Assembly (NCBI GenBank): GCA_041879295.1
Contig: CP047152.1
Span: forward strand, 3,291,501-3,355,500
Direction of reading: 5' to 3'
Source: Pseudomonas putida
GTDB taxonomy: Bacteria > Pseudomonadota > Gammaproteobacteria > Pseudomonadales > Pseudomonadaceae
DNA: 64,000 nt
Under the pieces are notes generated by a model, which worked only from the letters and a program-made list of their open reading frames with translations, ran no database searches and was not told the origin of the DNA. This document shows positions 44,104 to 54,211 of this stretch, one piece after another (positions within the stretch are counted from its first letter, which is position 1; each line of letters starts with the position of its first letter). The position numbers and the translations under genes are program-made.

Positions 44104-44460
44104 GTACAACAACAAAAAAAACGCGATACCCAATAAAAACAACAGGTAACGGCTCTGACATAACAAGAACAACACGGCAGAGGCGTAGCAAGCAGATTTT
44201 TTTGGAGTCGACACGCTTTTCAGGGGTTCGCCCCGCGGTCTGGCACAGAACAATAAAACTACCTCAAGGTAGCGGCAGCCAGGTTCGGATCAGCGATGAT
44301 GACAGCAGGTCAGCGCTCAAAAAAATACGTTTGCTCTTGACCCCGCATGGGGGTCGCCCGCAGCACCAGGACAAGCCGACAAAAACAACAATAGGCCGGT
44401 CCCAATAATAAAAAAAGAGCAGGCAACAACGCTTTGAGGGGAGCTTCGGCTCCCCTCAGT
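44104..44460 (+). ncRNA. crcY: CrcY small RNA (Crc/Hfq decoy)
   Basis: The region starts at the -24/-12 promoter and ends at a hairpin (44435-44458), about 357 nt. It carries six exact AAYAANAA catabolite-activity motifs, at 44108, 44132, 44162, 44249, 44384 and 44404, spread along an otherwise noncoding sequence. CrcY lies between mvaB and the mgtC-like gene in P. putida, as here. It titrates Hfq/Crc and so relieves catabolite repression when CbrAB is active. Confidence 0.88.
44435..44458 (+). terminator. crcY 3' hairpin with UUCG tetraloop
   Basis: TGAGGGGAGC, loop TTCG, GCTCCCCTCA: a very stable 10-bp stem. No T-tract follows. The stem overlaps the stop codon of the convergent mgtC-like gene (44456-44458). 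Confidence 0.75.
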
Positions 44461-44974
44461 GCTTCCTGCCCTCTTCCTCCTTCTGCTTCTCCTCATCCTT
44501 TCCTTCGACCTTCTCCACCAGCAACGGCATCGTGCCCAGTACCAGCAGGGCCAGTACCGTGCTGATCAGCGCCGTGGCTTCGCGTCCCATGCCAGCCGCC
44601 ATACCGATGGCAGCCGTCATCCATAGCCCGGCAGCGGTCGTCAGCCCCTTCACATGGCTGGTGTTCTGGCCGTTACCCTTCAGAATGGTACCCGCACCGA
44701 GAAACCCGATACCGGCAACGATGCCTTGGATCACCCGGCTTAGCGCCTGGTCATCGGCCCCCGCCATGCTGGGTGACAGCATGAACAGGGCAGCGCCCAG
44801 CGAGACCAGCATGTGGGTACGCACCCCGGCAGACTTGCCCCTGTGTTCACGCTCGAAGCCCAGTATTGCGCCAAGCACAGCAGCCATCAGCAAGCGCACA
44901 AGGATTTGCGTGACCTCGCGCTCATCGGTGACATCGGCGAATTCGGCCTGGATTGCTTGCCAGATGACATCCAT
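44456..44974 (-). CDS. MgtC/SapB-family membrane protein
   Basis: A 172-aa membrane protein with about five helices. It has the family core LLMAAVLGAILGFEREHRGKSAGVRTHMLVSLGAALFML and GIGFLGAGTIL...VKGLTTAAGLWMTAAIGMAAG. ATG 44974 with GGGGAG upstream is chosen over the start at 44998. The C-terminal tail is highly charged (EGKDEEKQKEEEGRKH). MgtC proteins affect Mg2+ limitation survival and ATP synthase; this one is a short generic member. Confidence 0.88.
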   Translation of the reverse strand: MDVIWQAIQAEFADVTDEREVTQILVRLLMAAVLGAILGFEREHRGKSAGVRTHMLVSLGAALFMLSPSMAGADDQALSRVIQGIVAGIGFLGAGTILKGNGQNTSHVKGLTTAAGLWMTAAIGMAAGMGREATALISTVLALLVLGTMPLLVEKVEGKDEEKQKEEEGRKH

Positions 44975-45110
44975 CGCGGTGCTCCCCTGCCTGAGCATAT
45001 GGTTTCAGGGTTGACCTCTTCACGCAGTGCAAAGTGCCGCTCAGCCTACCGATGCAGCAACTGGCCCCTGACCGCGGTCCACCCTGTAACCACCCCAGGA
45101 GGATCCCACC

Positions 45111-45350
45111 ATGCCCATTGAAATCGACGAAACCACCCGCCGCTGCACGCTGATTGGCGAAGGCTTGCGCATCGAGGGCGAAGGCCCGGACATCGAGATC
45201 ATCACCGACGAGCAGTTGCGCATGTCGGTGGCCATTCTGGCCGGCCAACGCGTGCCGATCACGGAAACCGAAGCCGATACACTGACCGTGGCGGGTGCGG
45301 TGGATAGCCGCAGGCATCTGAAGGCCAGCGCGCCAGGCTCGGTGATATGA
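45111..45350 (+). CDS. DUF3203-type small protein
   Basis: A 79-aa acidic protein (MPIEIDETTRRCTLIGEGLRIEGEGPDI..., ITETEADTLTVAGAVD) that I place in the Pseudomonas DUF3203 family; function unknown. AGGAGG-like SD (CAGGAGGATC) lies just before the ATG at 45111. It is divergent from the mgtC-like gene. Confidence 0.75.
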   Translation: MPIEIDETTRRCTLIGEGLRIEGEGPDIEIITDEQLRMSVAILAGQRVPITETEADTLTVAGAVDSRRHLKASAPGSVI

Positions 45351-45471
45351 GGCCTGGCGGGGCTATGCGGCAAATCTGATATGGTTTTTATCGTAAAATC
45401 TGAACCTGTGCTGATAACAGCTTCAGCGCCATAGTGCTCATGCCTGATCGAGGCCTGATGAGCAGCGAACC

Positions 45472-46875
45472 ATGAACGATAGAATCCCTTTTACAGAGAT
45501 CGCCACCGCCCCAGCCAGCATCCAAGCGCGACGCACCGACAGCGGCATCCATACCCGCAGCTTTACCGGGCTTTACCGTAACCTGCGCATCGGCTTTGCC
45601 GGCGCCCTGTTCGTGCTGTTCTTCGGCACGGCCTGGCTGAACTGGAACGGCCGCCAGGCCGTACTGTGGGACCTGGGGAACAGCAAGTTCCACATCTTCG
45701 GCGCCACCTTCTGGCCACAGGACTTCATCCTGCTGTCGGCGCTGCTGATCATCTGTGCCTTTGGCCTCTTCGCCATCACCGTCTACGCCGGGCGTGTCTG
45801 GTGCGGTTACAGTTGCCCGCAAAGTACCTGGACCTGGCTGTTCATGTGGTGCGAAAAGGTTACCGAGGGCGACCGCAACCAGCGCATCAAGCTGGCCGCG
45901 GCGCCCTGGAGCATGAACAAACTGGCCCGTCGCACGCTCAAGCACAGCCTGTGGTTGGCCATTGGCGTGCTCACGGGGCTGACCTTCGTCGGCTACTTCA
46001 CCCCGATCCGGCCACTGGCCGCAGAATTGCTCACCTTGCAACTGGGCGGTGTGGCACTGTTCTGGGTGCTGTTCTTCACGGCCGCTACCTACATCAATGC
46101 CGGCCTGCTGCGTGAAGCGGTGTGCCTGCACATGTGCCCGTATGCGCGCTTCCAGAGCGTGATGTTCGACAAGGACACCCTGGCGGTCGCTTACGACCCG
46201 CGTCGTGGCGAAGCCCGTGGTCCGCGCAAGAAAGGCAGTGATGTCGGTGCCCAGGGACTGGGCGACTGCATCGATTGCACCCTGTGCGTGCAGGTGTGCC
46301 CCACCGGCATCGACATCCGTGATGGCTTGCAAATGGCTTGCATCGGCTGTGCCGCGTGCATCGACGCCTGTGATGGGGTAATGGACAAGATGGGTTACGC
46401 CCGCGGCCTGATTGGCTACAAGTCCGAGCACAGCCTGCAAGGCGGTACCACGCACTGGCTGCGCCCGCGCCTGTTGGGCTACGCTGCCGCACTGCTGGTC
46501 ATGATCGGGGCACTGGTGGTGGCCCTGCAGATGCGCCCGATGGTATCGCTGGATGTGATCAAGGACCGCGGCCTGTTCCGTGAAAACGCCCAAGGCCAGA
46601 TCGAGAACATTTACCTGCTCAAGGTCATCAACAAGACCGAACGTACCCAGCACTATCAATTGCGCCTGCTGGACGCTGACGGTTTCACCCTGCAGGGCAG
46701 TAGCGCACTGGTCATCCCTGCTGGCGAAATGAGCGAACTGCCGGTGTCGGTGGCGATGCTCGCCGAGCGCCCGACCAGCAGCTCGCAGACGCTGAGCTTT
46801 GAAATCAGCGAGCGTGACGACCCCGCTATCCGCAGCGTGGCGCACAGTCGCTTCGTCGCCCCCATGAACCGCTGA
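45472..46875 (+). CDS. ccoG: Cytochrome c oxidase accessory protein CcoG (RdxA/FixG)
   Basis: A 467-aa membrane iron-sulfur protein. It has several TM helices (GFAGALFVLFFGTAWLNW; FILLSALLIICAFGLFAITVY; LLGYAAALLVMIGALVVAL) and the CGYSCPQSTW motif. Two 4Fe-4S ferredoxin clusters follow in CIDCTLCVQVCPTG and CIGCAACIDACDGV. The C-terminal domain is the FixG Ig-like fold. It reduces Cu(II) for cbb3 oxidase assembly. It is usually next to ccoNOPQ; here it stands alone, so it may be a second copy. Confidence 0.93.
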   Translation: MNDRIPFTEIATAPASIQARRTDSGIHTRSFTGLYRNLRIGFAGALFVLFFGTAWLNWNGRQAVLWDLGNSKFHIFGATFWPQDFILLSALLIICAFGLFAITVYAGRVWCGYSCPQSTWTWLFMWCEKVTEGDRNQRIKLAAAPWSMNKLARRTLKHSLWLAIGVLTGLTFVGYFTPIRPLAAELLTLQLGGVALFWVLFFTAATYINAGLLREAVCLHMCPYARFQSVMFDKDTLAVAYDPRRGEARGPRKKGSDVGAQGLGDCIDCTLCVQVCPTGIDIRDGLQMACIGCAACIDACDGVMDKMGYARGLIGYKSEHSLQGGTTHWLRPRLLGYAAALLVMIGALVVALQMRPMVSLDVIKDRGLFRENAQGQIENIYLLKVINKTERTQHYQLRLLDADGFTLQGSSALVIPAGEMSELPVSVAMLAERPTSSSQTLSFEISERDDPAIRSVAHSRFVAPMNR

Positions 46876-46924
46876 TCCCTTACACTCACCCCACCTTGCC
46901 TGCCAGGCTGGACAGAAGGCCAGA

Positions 46925-48334
46925 ATGAAACGCTACGAACGCTTCGCCGATGACATTGCCGAACTGATCCGCTCCGGGGTGCTGGGCCCCGGCCAGCGCG
47001 TGCCGTCCGTACGCTACGCCAGCCAGACCCACGGGGTCAGCCCGTCTACCGTGTTCCAGGCCTATTACCTGCTGGAACGCCGCGGGCTGATCCGCGCCCG
47101 GCCGCGCTCCGGGTATTTCGTCAACGCCCACGTGCCGCGTCAGTTCTGCGAGCCGCAAGCGCTGCAGCCGGTGAGCGAGTCTACCGATGTCGACGTCAGC
47201 GCCTTGGTATTTTCGATCCTCGACTCGATCAAGGACCCCAACACCATTGCCTTCGGCTCAGCCTTTCCCAGCCCTGAGCTGTTCCCGCTGCAACGCCTGT
47301 CGCGCTCACTGGCCAGTGCCAGCCGCAGCATGGACCCGCGCATGGTGGTGACCGATCTGTCCCCCGGCAACCCGCAGCTGCGCCGGCAGATCGCCCTGCG
47401 CTACATGGTCGGTGGGCTGATGCTGCCGATGGAAGAGCTGCTGATCACCAACGGCGCACTGGAGGCCCTGAACCTGTGCCTGCAGGCCGTGACCCAGCCG
47501 GGCGACCTGGTCGCCATCGAGGCCCCGGCCTTCTATGCCTGCCTGCAGGTGCTGGAGCGGCTCAAGCTCAAGGCCGTGGAAATCCCCGTGCACCCGCGCG
47601 AGGGCATGGACCTGGGGGTGCTGGCGCAGACCCTGGAAAAGCACCCGGTAAAGGCCGTGTGGTGCATGACCAACTTCCAGAACCCGGTGGGTGCAAGCAT
47701 GCCGGAGGCCAAGAAACAGGCCCTGGTGGAGTTGCTGGCGCGCCATCAGGTGCCGTTGATCGAAGACGACGTGTACGCCGAGCTGTACTACTCGCAACAG
47801 GCGCCCAAACCCGCCAAGGCCTTCGACACTCAGGGCCTGGTCATGCACTGCGGTTCGTTCGCCAAAAGCCTGGCACCGGGCTATCGCATTGGCTGGGTGG
47901 CCGCCGGGCGCTTTGCGCAGAAGATCGAGCGGTTGAAACTGATGACCTCCCTTTGTGCCTCCATGCCGGCCCAGGCGGCCATCGCTGACTACCTGCAACA
48001 CGGCGGCTACGACCGCCACCTGCGCAAGCTGCGCTACGCGCTGGAGGGCCAGCAGGCCAACATGCTGGCAGCCATCGCCCGCCACTTCCCGGCGCAGACT
48101 CGGGTCAGCCAGCCCTCCGGCGGCTACTTCCTGTGGCTGGAACTGCCCGAGCAGATGGATGCCCTCAAGCTGTTCCACATGGCCCTGGCCCAAGGCATCA
48201 GCATCGCCCCTGGGCCGATCTTTTCGCCCACCCGACGCTTTGGCAATTGCATCCGCCTGAACTACGGCAGCCCCTGGCATGACGGCGCCGAACAGGCGAT
48301 GGAGACCCTCGGGCGGATCATTCGCTCGTTCTGA
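46925..48334 (+). CDS. MocR-type regulator (GntR HTH plus aminotransferase-like domain)
   Basis: A 469-aa protein. The GntR winged helix is at residues 1-75 (RFADDIAELIRSGVLGPGQRVPSVRYASQTHGVSPSTVFQAYYLLERRGLI). A fold-type I PLP domain follows with NGALEALNLCLQAV, WCMTNFQNPVGASM and the Schiff-base lysine in CGSFAKSLAPGYRIGW. MocR proteins sense PLP or amino compounds rather than transaminate. Its target is unknown. It starts 49 bp after ccoG. Confidence 0.92.
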   Translation: MKRYERFADDIAELIRSGVLGPGQRVPSVRYASQTHGVSPSTVFQAYYLLERRGLIRARPRSGYFVNAHVPRQFCEPQALQPVSESTDVDVSALVFSILDSIKDPNTIAFGSAFPSPELFPLQRLSRSLASASRSMDPRMVVTDLSPGNPQLRRQIALRYMVGGLMLPMEELLITNGALEALNLCLQAVTQPGDLVAIEAPAFYACLQVLERLKLKAVEIPVHPREGMDLGVLAQTLEKHPVKAVWCMTNFQNPVGASMPEAKKQALVELLARHQVPLIEDDVYAELYYSQQAPKPAKAFDTQGLVMHCGSFAKSLAPGYRIGWVAAGRFAQKIERLKLMTSLCASMPAQAAIADYLQHGGYDRHLRKLRYALEGQQANMLAAIARHFPAQTRVSQPSGGYFLWLELPEQMDALKLFHMALAQGISIAPGPIFSPTRRFGNCIRLNYGSPWHDGAEQAMETLGRIIRSF

Positions 48335-48391
48335 TAGCGAGGGGCCAGAGGGACGACTATAGTTGCTCGGTCCGACCATCAGGCCCTCGTC

Positions 48392-50047
48392 ATGCAGCCA
48401 GATACGTCCTTTGCCCGATTGCAAGCGCGTGTCGCAGAACTGGAAGCACGCCTGGCAGAACGCGAAGACAGCGCTCAGGCGCATGACAGGCTGCTTGGAG
48501 AACTGCTCGACAACAGCCCGGCCAACGTGTTTGCTGCCGACCGCAGGATGCGCCTGTTGGCCATCAACCGCACGGCGCGCGAAACCTTCGAGCGTTACCG
48601 AGGCTTCGTGCCGCAGATTGGTGACTACGTACCCCAGTTCCTGACCGGTCAACCCGACATCATGGGCCGCCTGGCCCCGATATGGCCGCGCATACTGGCA
48701 GGGGAAGCGTTCATCGACACCGTCACCTTCGGGCCGGACGACGCACCACGCCACTACGAAATTCGCTATCACCCGTTACTCGATGCTCAGCAGCGAATTC
48801 AGGGCGGCTACCTGTTCGCCTATGACATCACGCAGCGCGTGACCGAACAGGAACGCCTGCAGCAGGCCGAAGAAGCACTGCGCCAGGCGCAGAAAATGGA
48901 GGCGGTCGGCCAGTTGACCGGCGGGATTGCCCATGATTTCAACAACCTGCTGGCCAGCATCCTTGGCGCCCTGGAACTGGCCGGGCAGCGTCTGGTGCAG
49001 CAACGCGTGGCGGACACCGCGCAGCTGCTTGAACTCAGCCGGCACAATGCCCAACGCGCCGCAGCCTTGGTGCAGCGCTTGCTGGCATTCTCACGGCAGC
49101 AGACGCTGGTCCCGCACCGGGTCGATGTGCAGCAACTGGCGGCCGGTATGCACGACCTGATCAGCAGCTCCACCGGCCCCTATGTCGACTACCACGACCA
49201 GACACATGCCGGGCTATGGCCCATCCGAATAGACGCACAGCAACTGGAAAATGCGCTGCTCAACCTGTGCATCAACGCCCGTGACGCCATGCCGCTTGGC
49301 GGCACCTTGAGCATCGGTTGCGCCAATGTCGAAGTGCAAGGCGCCGAAGCCAGACAGCTGGGCCTGGCCGCTGGCCAGTTTCTGCGTATACGCGTTGAAG
49401 ACACTGGCATGGGCATGTCCAAAGCAGTGATGCAGCGCGCCCCTGAGCCCTTCTTCACCACCAAGCCGCTCGGCCAGGGCACTGGCCTTGGGCTCTCCAT
49501 GGTCTACGGCTTTGTGCGGCAATCCGGGGGCCAGCTGGTCATCGATAGCACCCCTGGCCAGGGTACGGCCATCAACCTGTATCTGCCCCGCGATGAAAGC
49601 GTCGCCGCCGCTTCACCCAGCCCCCACGTCGAGGGGCCTGCGCCTGCGGCCTCGCTTCAGCAGCGCGTATGCAAGGTGATGCTGGTGGAAGACGAGCCGG
49701 CCCTGCGCCTGGTCATGCTGGAGGTATTGCTGGACCAGGGCTATGAAGTTCAGGCATTCGAAGATGGCCGCCAGGCATACAAGGCCTTGCAGGAAGCCCC
49801 AGCGCCGGACTTGCTGATTACCGATGTCGGCCTGCCCGGGGGAATCGATGGCTACCAACTCGCGGACGCCTGTCGAGCTATTGCGCCGCATGCAGCGGTG
49901 CTGCTGATCACAGGGCATGACCCTGCGCACAGTATGGCAAATGCGCGGCCCGACCGGCGCACCGAACTGCTGGCCAAGCCATTCGATCTTCAGGCACTTG
50001 CCCAGGCGCTTGAACGGCTGCTGGGGAGCACCGCCCAGTCGCACTGA
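48392..50047 (+). CDS. Hybrid sensor histidine kinase (PAS-HK-REC), cytoplasmic
   Basis: 551 aa: an N-terminal coiled coil ([14 protein letters not shown]), one PAS domain (about 50-155), the H-box [16 protein letters not shown] (His about 187), an HATPase with [16 protein letters not shown] and [18 protein letters not shown], and a C-terminal receiver ([12 protein letters not shown]; phospho-Asp in [11 protein letters not shown]). There are no TM segments, so it senses a cytoplasmic cue. It is followed 62 bp later by a close paralogue. No stand-alone response regulator is adjacent. Confidence 0.92.
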   Translation: MQPDTSFARLQARVAELEARLAEREDSAQAHDRLLGELLDNSPANVFAADRRMRLLAINRTARETFERYRGFVPQIGDYVPQFLTGQPDIMGRLAPIWPRILAGEAFIDTVTFGPDDAPRHYEIRYHPLLDAQQRIQGGYLFAYDITQRVTEQERLQQAEEALRQAQKMEAVGQLTGGIAHDFNNLLASILGALELAGQRLVQQRVADTAQLLELSRHNAQRAAALVQRLLAFSRQQTLVPHRVDVQQLAAGMHDLISSSTGPYVDYHDQTHAGLWPIRIDAQQLENALLNLCINARDAMPLGGTLSIGCANVEVQGAEARQLGLAAGQFLRIRVEDTGMGMSKAVMQRAPEPFFTTKPLGQGTGLGLSMVYGFVRQSGGQLVIDSTPGQGTAINLYLPRDESVAAASPSPHVEGPAPAASLQQRVCKVMLVEDEPALRLVMLEVLLDQGYEVQAFEDGRQAYKALQEAPAPDLLITDVGLPGGIDGYQLADACRAIAPHAAVLLITGHDPAHSMANARPDRRTELLAKPFDLQALAQALERLLGSTAQSH

Positions 50048-50109
50048 GCGGCTATTCGCCTACAGGTGAACACGTTAAAGTCAGGACTTTTCATTTGCCG
50101 GACGCAGGC

Positions 50110-52176
50110 ATGCCTTCTCGTGATCTGAACTCACTGCGCCAACAAGTCGAAGACCTCCAGCGACAGAACACACTGCTGGAGCAACGGCTTGCAAGCCTCC
50201 AGGCGCACGACCAGGACTTCTATCGCTCACTGTTCGACACCATGGACGAAGGCTTCTGCATTATCGAATTCTTCGATGGCCCCCATGGCCCGCTGAGTGA
50301 CTACGTGCATGTGCTGGCCAACGCAGCCTATACCAAACACGCCGGCATCCCCAACGTGGTCGGGCAAAAACTGCGCGAGATGGTGCCTGATGAGGCAGAT
50401 GACTGGGTGGCCCGCTATGGCGCGGTGCTTCGCACCGGTGAACCGCTGCACTTCGAGCAGGAACTGGTTGCTACCGGCCGTGTGCTGTCAGTGACCACTT
50501 TTCGCATAGAGCCTGCCGAGAAACGCCAGGTAGCGGTATTGTTCAAGGATGTGACCGAACGCCGGCGTGCAGAGCAGGCCCTGCAGCGTCTGAACGAAGA
50601 GCTCGAACAACGGGTGAGTGCCGCACTGGCGGAGCGACGCTTGTTTGCCGAGCTTGTCGATCACAGTGTGGTCAATGTGCATGTGGTCGACAAGGACCTG
50701 CGCTGGCTGGCTGTCAATCGCCAGGCCAGGCATGACTTCCACCTGCTGTACGGGAGGACACCCGAAATCGGCGACTACCTGCCCGGGTTGTTCGACGATG
50801 GCACCGCCGGCCAGACGCCTATTCTGCCGATGTGGCAGCGCGCCCTGGCAGGCGAGCAGTTCATCGAGATCGGTACCTTCGGCAAGCCCCCCGCGCTGCG
50901 CCATTACGAGTTGCGGTTCAACGCCTTGCGCGACCCCAAAGGCGAGGTACAGGGCGCGTTTCTGTTCGCCTATGACATCAGTGAACGGGTGCAGGAGCAG
51001 GAACGCTTGGCCAAGGCCGAAGCGGCGCTGCGCCAGGCACAGAAAATGGAGGCAGTAGGCCAGCTCAGTGGCGGCATTGCCCATGACTTCAACAATTTGC
51101 TGGGCGGCATCCTTGGTGCTCAGGAGCTGATGCGTCAACGCCTGGACCAGTCACGCTTCGACGCCCTGGCACCCTTGCTGGAGCTGTCCAGCAGCGCGGC
51201 GCAGCGGGCCTCGTCGCTGGTGCACCGGCTGCTGGCGTTCTCCCGCCAGCAGACCCTGCAACCCTGCTCCACGCAGGTGGCCACTTTGGTGGCTGGCATG
51301 GAAGACCTGCTTCGCCGCACCATCGGCCCGGCGATTACCCTGAGCAGCCGCTTCGCCAACCAGCTGTGGCCAACCTTCATCGACCCTCCCCAACTGGAAA
51401 GCGCCTTGCTCAACTTGTGCATCAACGCGCGCGATGCCATGCCGGCCGGTGGTGTGATCGAGATCATTGGCGACAACCTGCGGCTTGACGACAAGCAGGC
51501 CCTGGCACTGGCACTGCCGGCCAGCGAGTACGTGCGGCTGAGCATCGTCGACAACGGTAGCGGCATGTCGGCTGAAGTCGTTGAGCGCGCAGTCGAGCCG
51601 TTCTTCACCACCAAGCCGATGGGCCAGGGCACCGGCCTGGGTCTGTCCATGACCTATGGCTTCGTGCGCCAGTCGGGTGGGCAATTACGGGTGCTGTCGG
51701 TGCCTGGCGAGGGTACCCGCATCGAGCTGCTGTTACCCCGCCACCACGCGCAAGCCCAGGCGCCAATCAGCAAACCGCAGCGCGCGCCTTTGCGAAGAAG
51801 CAGCGAGACTGCAAAACGCATTCTGTTGGTTGAAGACCAGACCGCCTTGCGCCTGGTGATAGGTGAAGTGCTGGAAGAGCTGGGCTATCGGGTGGACGCC
51901 TTCGAGAACGGTCCGTCTGCCCTCACCCACCTGCAAAGTGGCGAACGGCCGGACTTGCTGCTGAGCGATGTCGGCCTGCCTGGCGGCCTGAATGGCCGCC
52001 AGGTAGCCGAACGCTGCCGTGAGCGTTACCCGGACCTCAAGGTACTGTTGATGACTGGGTACGATGAGAGCGCGGCGTTCAGCGACGGCCAACCGCTGCA
52101 AGGTACGCTGGTGTTGACCAAGCCGTTCGAACTGGACGCACTGGCGGAGCGGGTTCGTGAGCTGCTGGAAACTTGA
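50110..52176 (+). CDS. Hybrid sensor histidine kinase (PAS-PAS-HK-REC), tandem paralogue
   Basis: 688 aa: a coiled coil ([17 protein letters not shown]), a first PAS (about 40-155), a second PAS that aligns with the PAS of the upstream kinase ([23 protein letters not shown]), the H-box [16 protein letters not shown], HATPase ([34 protein letters not shown]) and a receiver ([23 protein letters not shown]). ATG 50110 is chosen over a TTG at 50095. The strong similarity outside the extra PAS shows tandem duplication. Confidence 0.92.
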   Translation: MPSRDLNSLRQQVEDLQRQNTLLEQRLASLQAHDQDFYRSLFDTMDEGFCIIEFFDGPHGPLSDYVHVLANAAYTKHAGIPNVVGQKLREMVPDEADDWVARYGAVLRTGEPLHFEQELVATGRVLSVTTFRIEPAEKRQVAVLFKDVTERRRAEQALQRLNEELEQRVSAALAERRLFAELVDHSVVNVHVVDKDLRWLAVNRQARHDFHLLYGRTPEIGDYLPGLFDDGTAGQTPILPMWQRALAGEQFIEIGTFGKPPALRHYELRFNALRDPKGEVQGAFLFAYDISERVQEQERLAKAEAALRQAQKMEAVGQLSGGIAHDFNNLLGGILGAQELMRQRLDQSRFDALAPLLELSSSAAQRASSLVHRLLAFSRQQTLQPCSTQVATLVAGMEDLLRRTIGPAITLSSRFANQLWPTFIDPPQLESALLNLCINARDAMPAGGVIEIIGDNLRLDDKQALALALPASEYVRLSIVDNGSGMSAEVVERAVEPFFTTKPMGQGTGLGLSMTYGFVRQSGGQLRVLSVPGEGTRIELLLPRHHAQAQAPISKPQRAPLRRSSETAKRILLVEDQTALRLVIGEVLEELGYRVDAFENGPSALTHLQSGERPDLLLSDVGLPGGLNGRQVAERCRERYPDLKVLLMTGYDESAAFSDGQPLQGTLVLTKPFELDALAERVRELLET

Positions 52177-52185
52177 CGGGCGCGT

Positions 52186-52932
52186 TCAGCGCCCGCCGCC
52201 CAGGTCGATGAAGCTGCCGGTGGCATAGGAGGCTTTGTCCGAAAGCAGCCAGAGGATGGCCTCGGCCACTTCCTCGGGACGCCCCCCTCGGCCCATGGGC
52301 AAGCCAGGTTCGAGCTTGCTGACGCGGTTTGGGTCACCCGACAGCGCATGGAAACCGGTATGGATATAGCCCGGCCGGACGCCATTGACGCGCACGCCCT
52401 CGCCTGCCACTTCTTTGGCCAGGCCGATGGTGAAGGTGTCGAGCGCGCCCTTGGAGGCGGCATAGTCGACATATTCGTTGGGCGAACCCAGGCGTGCGGC
52501 TACCGATGATACGTTGACGATGGCCCCGCCTTGCCCGCCATGTCGGCGCGCCATGCGCAGCAGGGCGTGCTTGGCGCAGAGCATGGGGCCGACGACGTTG
52601 GTTTTCATGACGTTCAGCAGCCGGAACTCGGACATGTCCTCGACCCTGCTTTGCTGGCCGATGGTGCCGGCGTTGTTGACCAGTGCGGTGACCGGGCCGA
52701 GCTCATCGTCGACGCGCAGGAACAGTTGGATGATTTCATCCTCGACGCTGACGTCGGCGCGCACCGCGATGGCCTCGGCGCCCAGGGCGCGGACCTGGCT
52801 GAGGATGGTTTCGGCGGCCTGGTCATCGGCGTGATAGTTGATGCAGATGCGGTAGCCCTGGCGGGCGGCCAACAGCGCAGTGGCGGCGCCGATGCCGCGG
52901 CTGCCGCCGGTGATGACGATGACGTTCTCCAT
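52186..52932 (-). CDS. SDR-family oxidoreductase
   Basis: A 248-aa classical short-chain dehydrogenase: TGGSRGIGAAT cofactor motif (TGxxxGxG), DVSVEDE, NNAGTIG, and the catalytic triad Ser (VSSVAARLG) and YxxxK (YAASKGA). The C-terminal VRPGYIHTGFHA is conserved. The absence of an acidic residue right after the second beta-strand suggests NADP preference. ATG 52932 (MENVIVITGGSRG) is the proper start. The long upstream extension read from the repeat array is spurious. Substrate unknown. Confidence 0.92.
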   Translation of the reverse strand: MENVIVITGGSRGIGAATALLAARQGYRICINYHADDQAAETILSQVRALGAEAIAVRADVSVEDEIIQLFLRVDDELGPVTALVNNAGTIGQQSRVEDMSEFRLLNVMKTNVVGPMLCAKHALLRMARRHGGQGGAIVNVSSVAARLGSPNEYVDYAASKGALDTFTIGLAKEVAGEGVRVNGVRPGYIHTGFHALSGDPNRVSKLEPGLPMGRGGRPEEVAEAILWLLSDKASYATGSFIDLGGGR

Positions 52933-53386
52933 GGGTTTGCCAATGGTTTTGGGAAGGGAGCATCGACAATAGGCGAAATGGCGCTGCGTTGGAATGACAA
53001 AGATCAGCACAGCCAACCCTCTGCTGTTGATGTGGCTGTTGATGTGGCTGTTGATCTGGCTTTTGATCTGGCTTTTGATCTGGCTTTTGATCTTGATCTT
53101 CGCGACTTCAGGAGGCCGAACGCAGGCCTTGCGGAGGCAGGTGACGGGCATGGATGCCCGTCAAGCGCTGAGGCCCCAGGATGGGGCCTTCGGCGCGGTC
53201 CTGCCGGGAGCAAGGCCGGAGTGAGGGAACCCCGGAGCGCAGCGCAGGGGCCGGATGATGGGAGCGCAGCGTTTTTTGGTTACTTTTTGTCGCGTTTGAC
53301 AAAAAGTGACTCGCCGTAAGGGCGAAAAGGTGAGTCCGTGTCGCCATCGCGAATGGACTGTTCGCTGAGTCAAAACAGACGAATTT

Positions 53387-53449
53387 GCTTCTTGCTTCTT
53401 GCTTCTTGCTTCTTGCTTCTTGCTTCTTGCTTCTTGCTTCTTGCTTCTT
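53387..53449 (+). repeat. Heptanucleotide microsatellite (GCTTCTT)9
   Basis: Nine perfect tandem copies of GCTTCTT in the spacer between A and B. The equivalent spacer of the second unit has only four copies (54184-54211). Confidence 0.95.
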
Positions 53450-53784
53450 GGATGTGGGCATCCACATCGAGTAGGTATTCATTCGCGCAGGTGGCGCATC
53501 ATCACCTTTCCGCCCTTACGGCGGGTCACTTTTTGTCAAACGCGACAAAAAGTAACCAAAAAACGCTGCGCTCCTATCATCCGGCCCCTGCGCTACGCTC
53601 CGGGGTTCCCTCGCTCCGGCCTTGCTCCCGGGAGGACCGCGCTGCAGGCCCCATCCTGGGGCCCAGCGCTTGACGGGCATCCATGCCCGTCACCTCCCTT
53701 CGCAAGCCCTGCGCTCGGCCTCCTGAAGTCGCAATCCGCAGCGCCTGGGCTATCGCGCGCTTAGAAGCAAAATCAAAAGCCGAA

Positions 53785-53820
53785 GCGAGAGCGAGAGCGA
53801 GAGCGAGAGCGAGAGCGAGA
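53785..53820 (+). repeat. Hexanucleotide microsatellite (GCGAGA)6
   Basis: Six perfect copies at the end of unit B. The matching place in B' has a different hexamer, (GACCGA)5, at 54551-54580. Confidence 0.95.
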
Positions 53821-53859
53821 GCATCGAGATCTTGCCTTGTGTTTAGATCAACTCTGCTG

Positions 53860-53895
53860 TTGATCTTGATCTTGATCTTGATCTTGATCTTGATC
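53860..53895 (+). repeat. Hexanucleotide microsatellite (TTGATC)6
   Basis: Six copies of TTGATC at the B/A' junction. Before A the corresponding tract (53027-53097) is made of 12-mers such as CTGGCTTTTGAT. Confidence 0.9.
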
Positions 53896-54183
53896 TTCGC
53901 GACTTCAGGAGGCCGAACGCAGGCCTTGCGGAGGCAGGTGACGGGCATGGATGCCCGTCAAGCGCTGAGGCCCCAGGATGGGGCCTTCGGCGCGGTCCTG
54001 CCGGGAGCAAGGCCGGAGTGAGGGGACCCCGGAGCGCAGCGCAGGGGCCGGATGATGGGAGCGCAGCGTTTTTTGGTTACTTTTTGTCGCGTTTGACAAA
54101 AAGTGACTCGCCGTAAGGGCGAAAAGGTGAGTCAGCGTCGCCATCGCGAATGGACTGTTCGCTGAGTCAAAACAGACGAATTT

Positions 54184-54211
54184 GCTTCTTGCTTCTTGCT
54201 TCTTGCTTCTT
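54184..54211 (+). repeat. Heptanucleotide microsatellite (GCTTCTT)4
   Basis: Four perfect copies in the second unit, against nine in the first. Confidence 0.95.

Noticed and set aside
48392..52176. A possible defence or signalling island around the two hybrid kinases
   Set aside because: Composition matches the surroundings, and there are no integrase, toxin, nuclease or att-like repeats; they look like ordinary duplicated kinases.
52933..53151. N-terminal extension of the SDR gene upstream of 52932
   Set aside because: The added residues are translated from the GATC-rich repeat tract (KIKSQIKSQ-type); the normal SDR start is at 52932.
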